This document shows positions 62,798-64,000 of a stretch of 64,000 nt of DNA, one piece after another (the first letter of the stretch is position 1; each line of letters starts with the position of its first letter). Under the pieces are notes generated by a model that made no database searches, had not been told where the DNA came from, and saw only the letters and a list, made by a program, of their open reading frames with translations. The DNA comes from Allosalinactinospora lopnorensis (GTDB taxonomy: Bacteria; Actinomycetota; Actinomycetes; Streptosporangiales; Streptosporangiaceae), in assembly GCF_000981225.1 (NCBI RefSeq), contig NZ_LAJC01000004.1, forward strand, positions 62,001 through 126,000, read 5' to 3'. A program made the position numbers and the translations under genes.

Positions 62798-62998
62798 TCA
62801 GGACCATGTCATGACCACGGCGACCACAATGGCGACCGCGACGATGACACCGACGGCGGCGAGGATATAGGGGGTGATCGGGGGCTTGGGCGGGGCCGCG
62901 GGCTCGTCGTTGGTGTCGACGAACTTGCGGAACATCATGGTCGACCCTGCGGGGTCGTTCTGTTCTTCGTTGTCTTGGTCTTTCGGATTCTGTGGCAT
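62798..62998 (-). CDS. Small C-terminal membrane-anchored protein (66 aa)
   Basis: ATG 62996-62998. The first 40 residues are charged and proline-rich (PKDQDNEEQNDPAGSTMMFR, DEPAAPPKPPITP). The rest is a single membrane helix, YILAAVGVIVAVAIVVAVV, followed by MTWS. The topology fits a tail-anchored protein of the cytoplasmic membrane. Small proteins of this design are common and uncharacterised in actinobacteria. Ribosome site is weak. Confidence 0.65.
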   Translation of the reverse strand: MPQNPKDQDNEEQNDPAGSTMMFRKFVDTNDEPAAPPKPPITPYILAAVGVIVAVAIVVAVVMTWS

Positions 62999-63090
62999 GA
63001 GCTAGACACTAGCGACTCGCCGCCCCTGCGTGGACCCTTTGCCGGGAGGAATCCGCCAGGTGTATGCGTGATCACGGAAGAGGTCCGCCA

Positions 63091-64000
63091 CTACGGGGAC
63101 GGCTGTACCGCCCGCAGCAGCGCGTCGTGCGCTCCCTCCGGGGCGCCGGCCCTGCGCAGCGCCAGGCCCGCGGCGCCGAGCGCGCCTTCGGTGGCGGTCT
63201 GCGGGACGATCCCGTAGCGGTCGCGCAGCCCGGACCGGACCGAGTCGGCCACCGGGCCGTGCGCCAGCACCGCGCCCGCGAGCACCACCGGAGCGGCGCC
63301 GACGTTCTCGGGCGCCACTGTCGCAAGGCTGCTCAGTAACCTGTCGGCGGCCTCGGCGACGATGTCGTGCGCCACGGCGTCGCCGTCGGAGGCCGCGGCC
63401 GTCACCTCCGGGGCCAGCCGCCCCAGTTCCGCGGGGTGCCGGGCGTAGCCGGCATCGACTATGCGCTCACGTTCCCCCGGTGGGAGCTCCAGGGCGGCGG
63501 CCAGCCGGTCGCACAGCACGGTCGGCCGGCCGCGGCCGTCGAGGGCGGCCAGTACGGCCCGCAGCCCGCGCAGTGCGATCCACACCGCCGAGCCCTCGTC
63601 TCCAAGCAGCCAGCCGTGGCCGTCGCAACGGCGCGCGAGGGCGCCGTCGCGCACATAACCGGCGACCGCCCCGGTACCCGCGATGAGCACCGTTCCCGCG
63701 TCCGCCGCGCTGCCCGCGGCGAACGCGGCGGCTATGTCATCGGTGACGTACGGCTCCCCCGGGAGTCCCAGCGACGCCCAGACCCGCCCGGCCATCTCGG
63801 CAGCCCGGGCGTGTCCGGCCCCTGCCGCTCCCGCCACACCGAACACCGCGCCGAGCACCGGAACGCCCTCCGCCGCGGCCAGCGCGCCGCTCAGCGCCGC
63901 CCGCAGCGACGCTTCCGGATCGGGGCTGGAGTGCTGGTTGGCGCCTCCGGAACGCCCGCGGCCGAGCACCGTCCCGTCGAGCGCGGCCACGACGCAGCGT
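63091..64000 (-). CDS. N-acetylglucosamine kinase-like BadF/BadG ATPase (5' end outside window)
   Basis: A partial protein of at least 303 residues of the BadF/BadG/BcrA/BcrD ATPase fold, to which N-acetylglucosamine kinases of actinobacteria belong. Visible features are RCVVAALDGTVLGRGRSGGA, VTDDIAAAFAAGSA and VLIAGTGAVAGYV. The phosphate motif CDGHGWLLGDEGSAVWIAL and late VVLAGAVLAHGPV also fit. The first phosphate loop (DGGxTK) lies beyond position 64000. The frame is still open at the right edge. It would phosphorylate GlcNAc or a related amino sugar. Confidence 0.87.
   Translation of the reverse strand, partial: RCVVAALDGTVLGRGRSGGANQHSSPDPEASLRAALSGALAAAEGVPVLGAVFGVAGAAGAGHARAAEMAGRVWASLGLPGEPYVTDDIAAAFAAGSAADAGTVLIAGTGAVAGYVRDGALARRCDGHGWLLGDEGSAVWIALRGLRAVLAALDGRGRPTVLCDRLAAALELPPGERERIVDAGYARHPAELGRLAPEVTAAASDGDAVAHDIVAEAADRLLSSLATVAPENVGAAPVVLAGAVLAHGPVADSVRSGLRDRYGIVPQTATEGALGAAGLALRRAGAPEGAHDALLRAVQPSP

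Overview
The window is high-GC DNA with actinobacterial habits: GTG and TTG starts, ATGA/GTGA stop-start overlaps, a cvnB-like roadblock gene, helix-turn-helix/DUF397 gene pairs and a SAV2177-type (DUF574) methyltransferase remnant. The gene content fits Streptosporangiales, plausibly Nocardiopsaceae. That placement is inference, not a sequence match.

Left part (1-26.9 kb), mostly chromosomal metabolism. A truncated roadblock gene, a phosphoribosyltransferase, a zinc-ribbon protein, PolX and an SDR are followed by a DeoR regulator, GntP permease, four-carbon acid sugar kinase and PdxA2-type dehydrogenase. Those four read as a D-threonate/D-erythronate catabolic operon. Next is a divergent locus (SSS transporter, RidA, fold-III PLP enzyme, COG3964-type deacetylase versus PfkB kinase and IclR) that could deacylate, deaminate and phosphorylate an N-acyl D-amino or amino-sugar acid. 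Then come a branched-chain-type ABC transporter with three single-base frameshifts, glutamate dehydrogenase, an L,D-transpeptidase and an XRE/DUF397 pair facing three small hypothetical genes.

Middle (27.3-40.1 kb): a complete type I-E CRISPR-Cas locus on the minus strand, cas3-cas8e-cse2-cas7-cas5-cas6-cas1-cas2. Array 1 (26 repeats) lies beyond cas2 and array 2 (23 repeats) upstream of cas3. Both arrays have related leaders at their high-coordinate ends. The array 2 leader is followed by a 5'-truncated second copy of cas2, so a leader/cas2 segment was duplicated. Array 1 holds repeated spacers. cas5 and cas8e each carry one apparent single-base deletion.

Right part (40.5-64 kb): a membrane microprotein, LURP-one-like protein, aldo/keto reductase, secreted protein, HxlR regulator and DoxX-like protein precede a four-gene biosynthetic operon: an A-T-TE NRPS-like enzyme, an NAD-dependent reductase, an NTF2-like/O-methyltransferase fusion and a second O-methyltransferase. 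It most resembles p-terphenyl (polyporic-acid type) pathways. From about 52.7 to 62.6 kb the DNA looks like a decayed island: group II intron tail, broken molybdenum aldehyde oxidoreductase subunits, IS3 pieces, a deleted methyltransferase, an orphan sugar-binding lipoprotein and the last codons of a tyrosine integrase next to tRNA-Lys. The window ends inside an N-acetylglucosamine-kinase-like gene.

A recurring oddity is that six or more otherwise conserved genes carry one-base shifts. This suggests either sequencing/assembly indels or local decay, and affected genes are marked as pseudogenes with that caveat.
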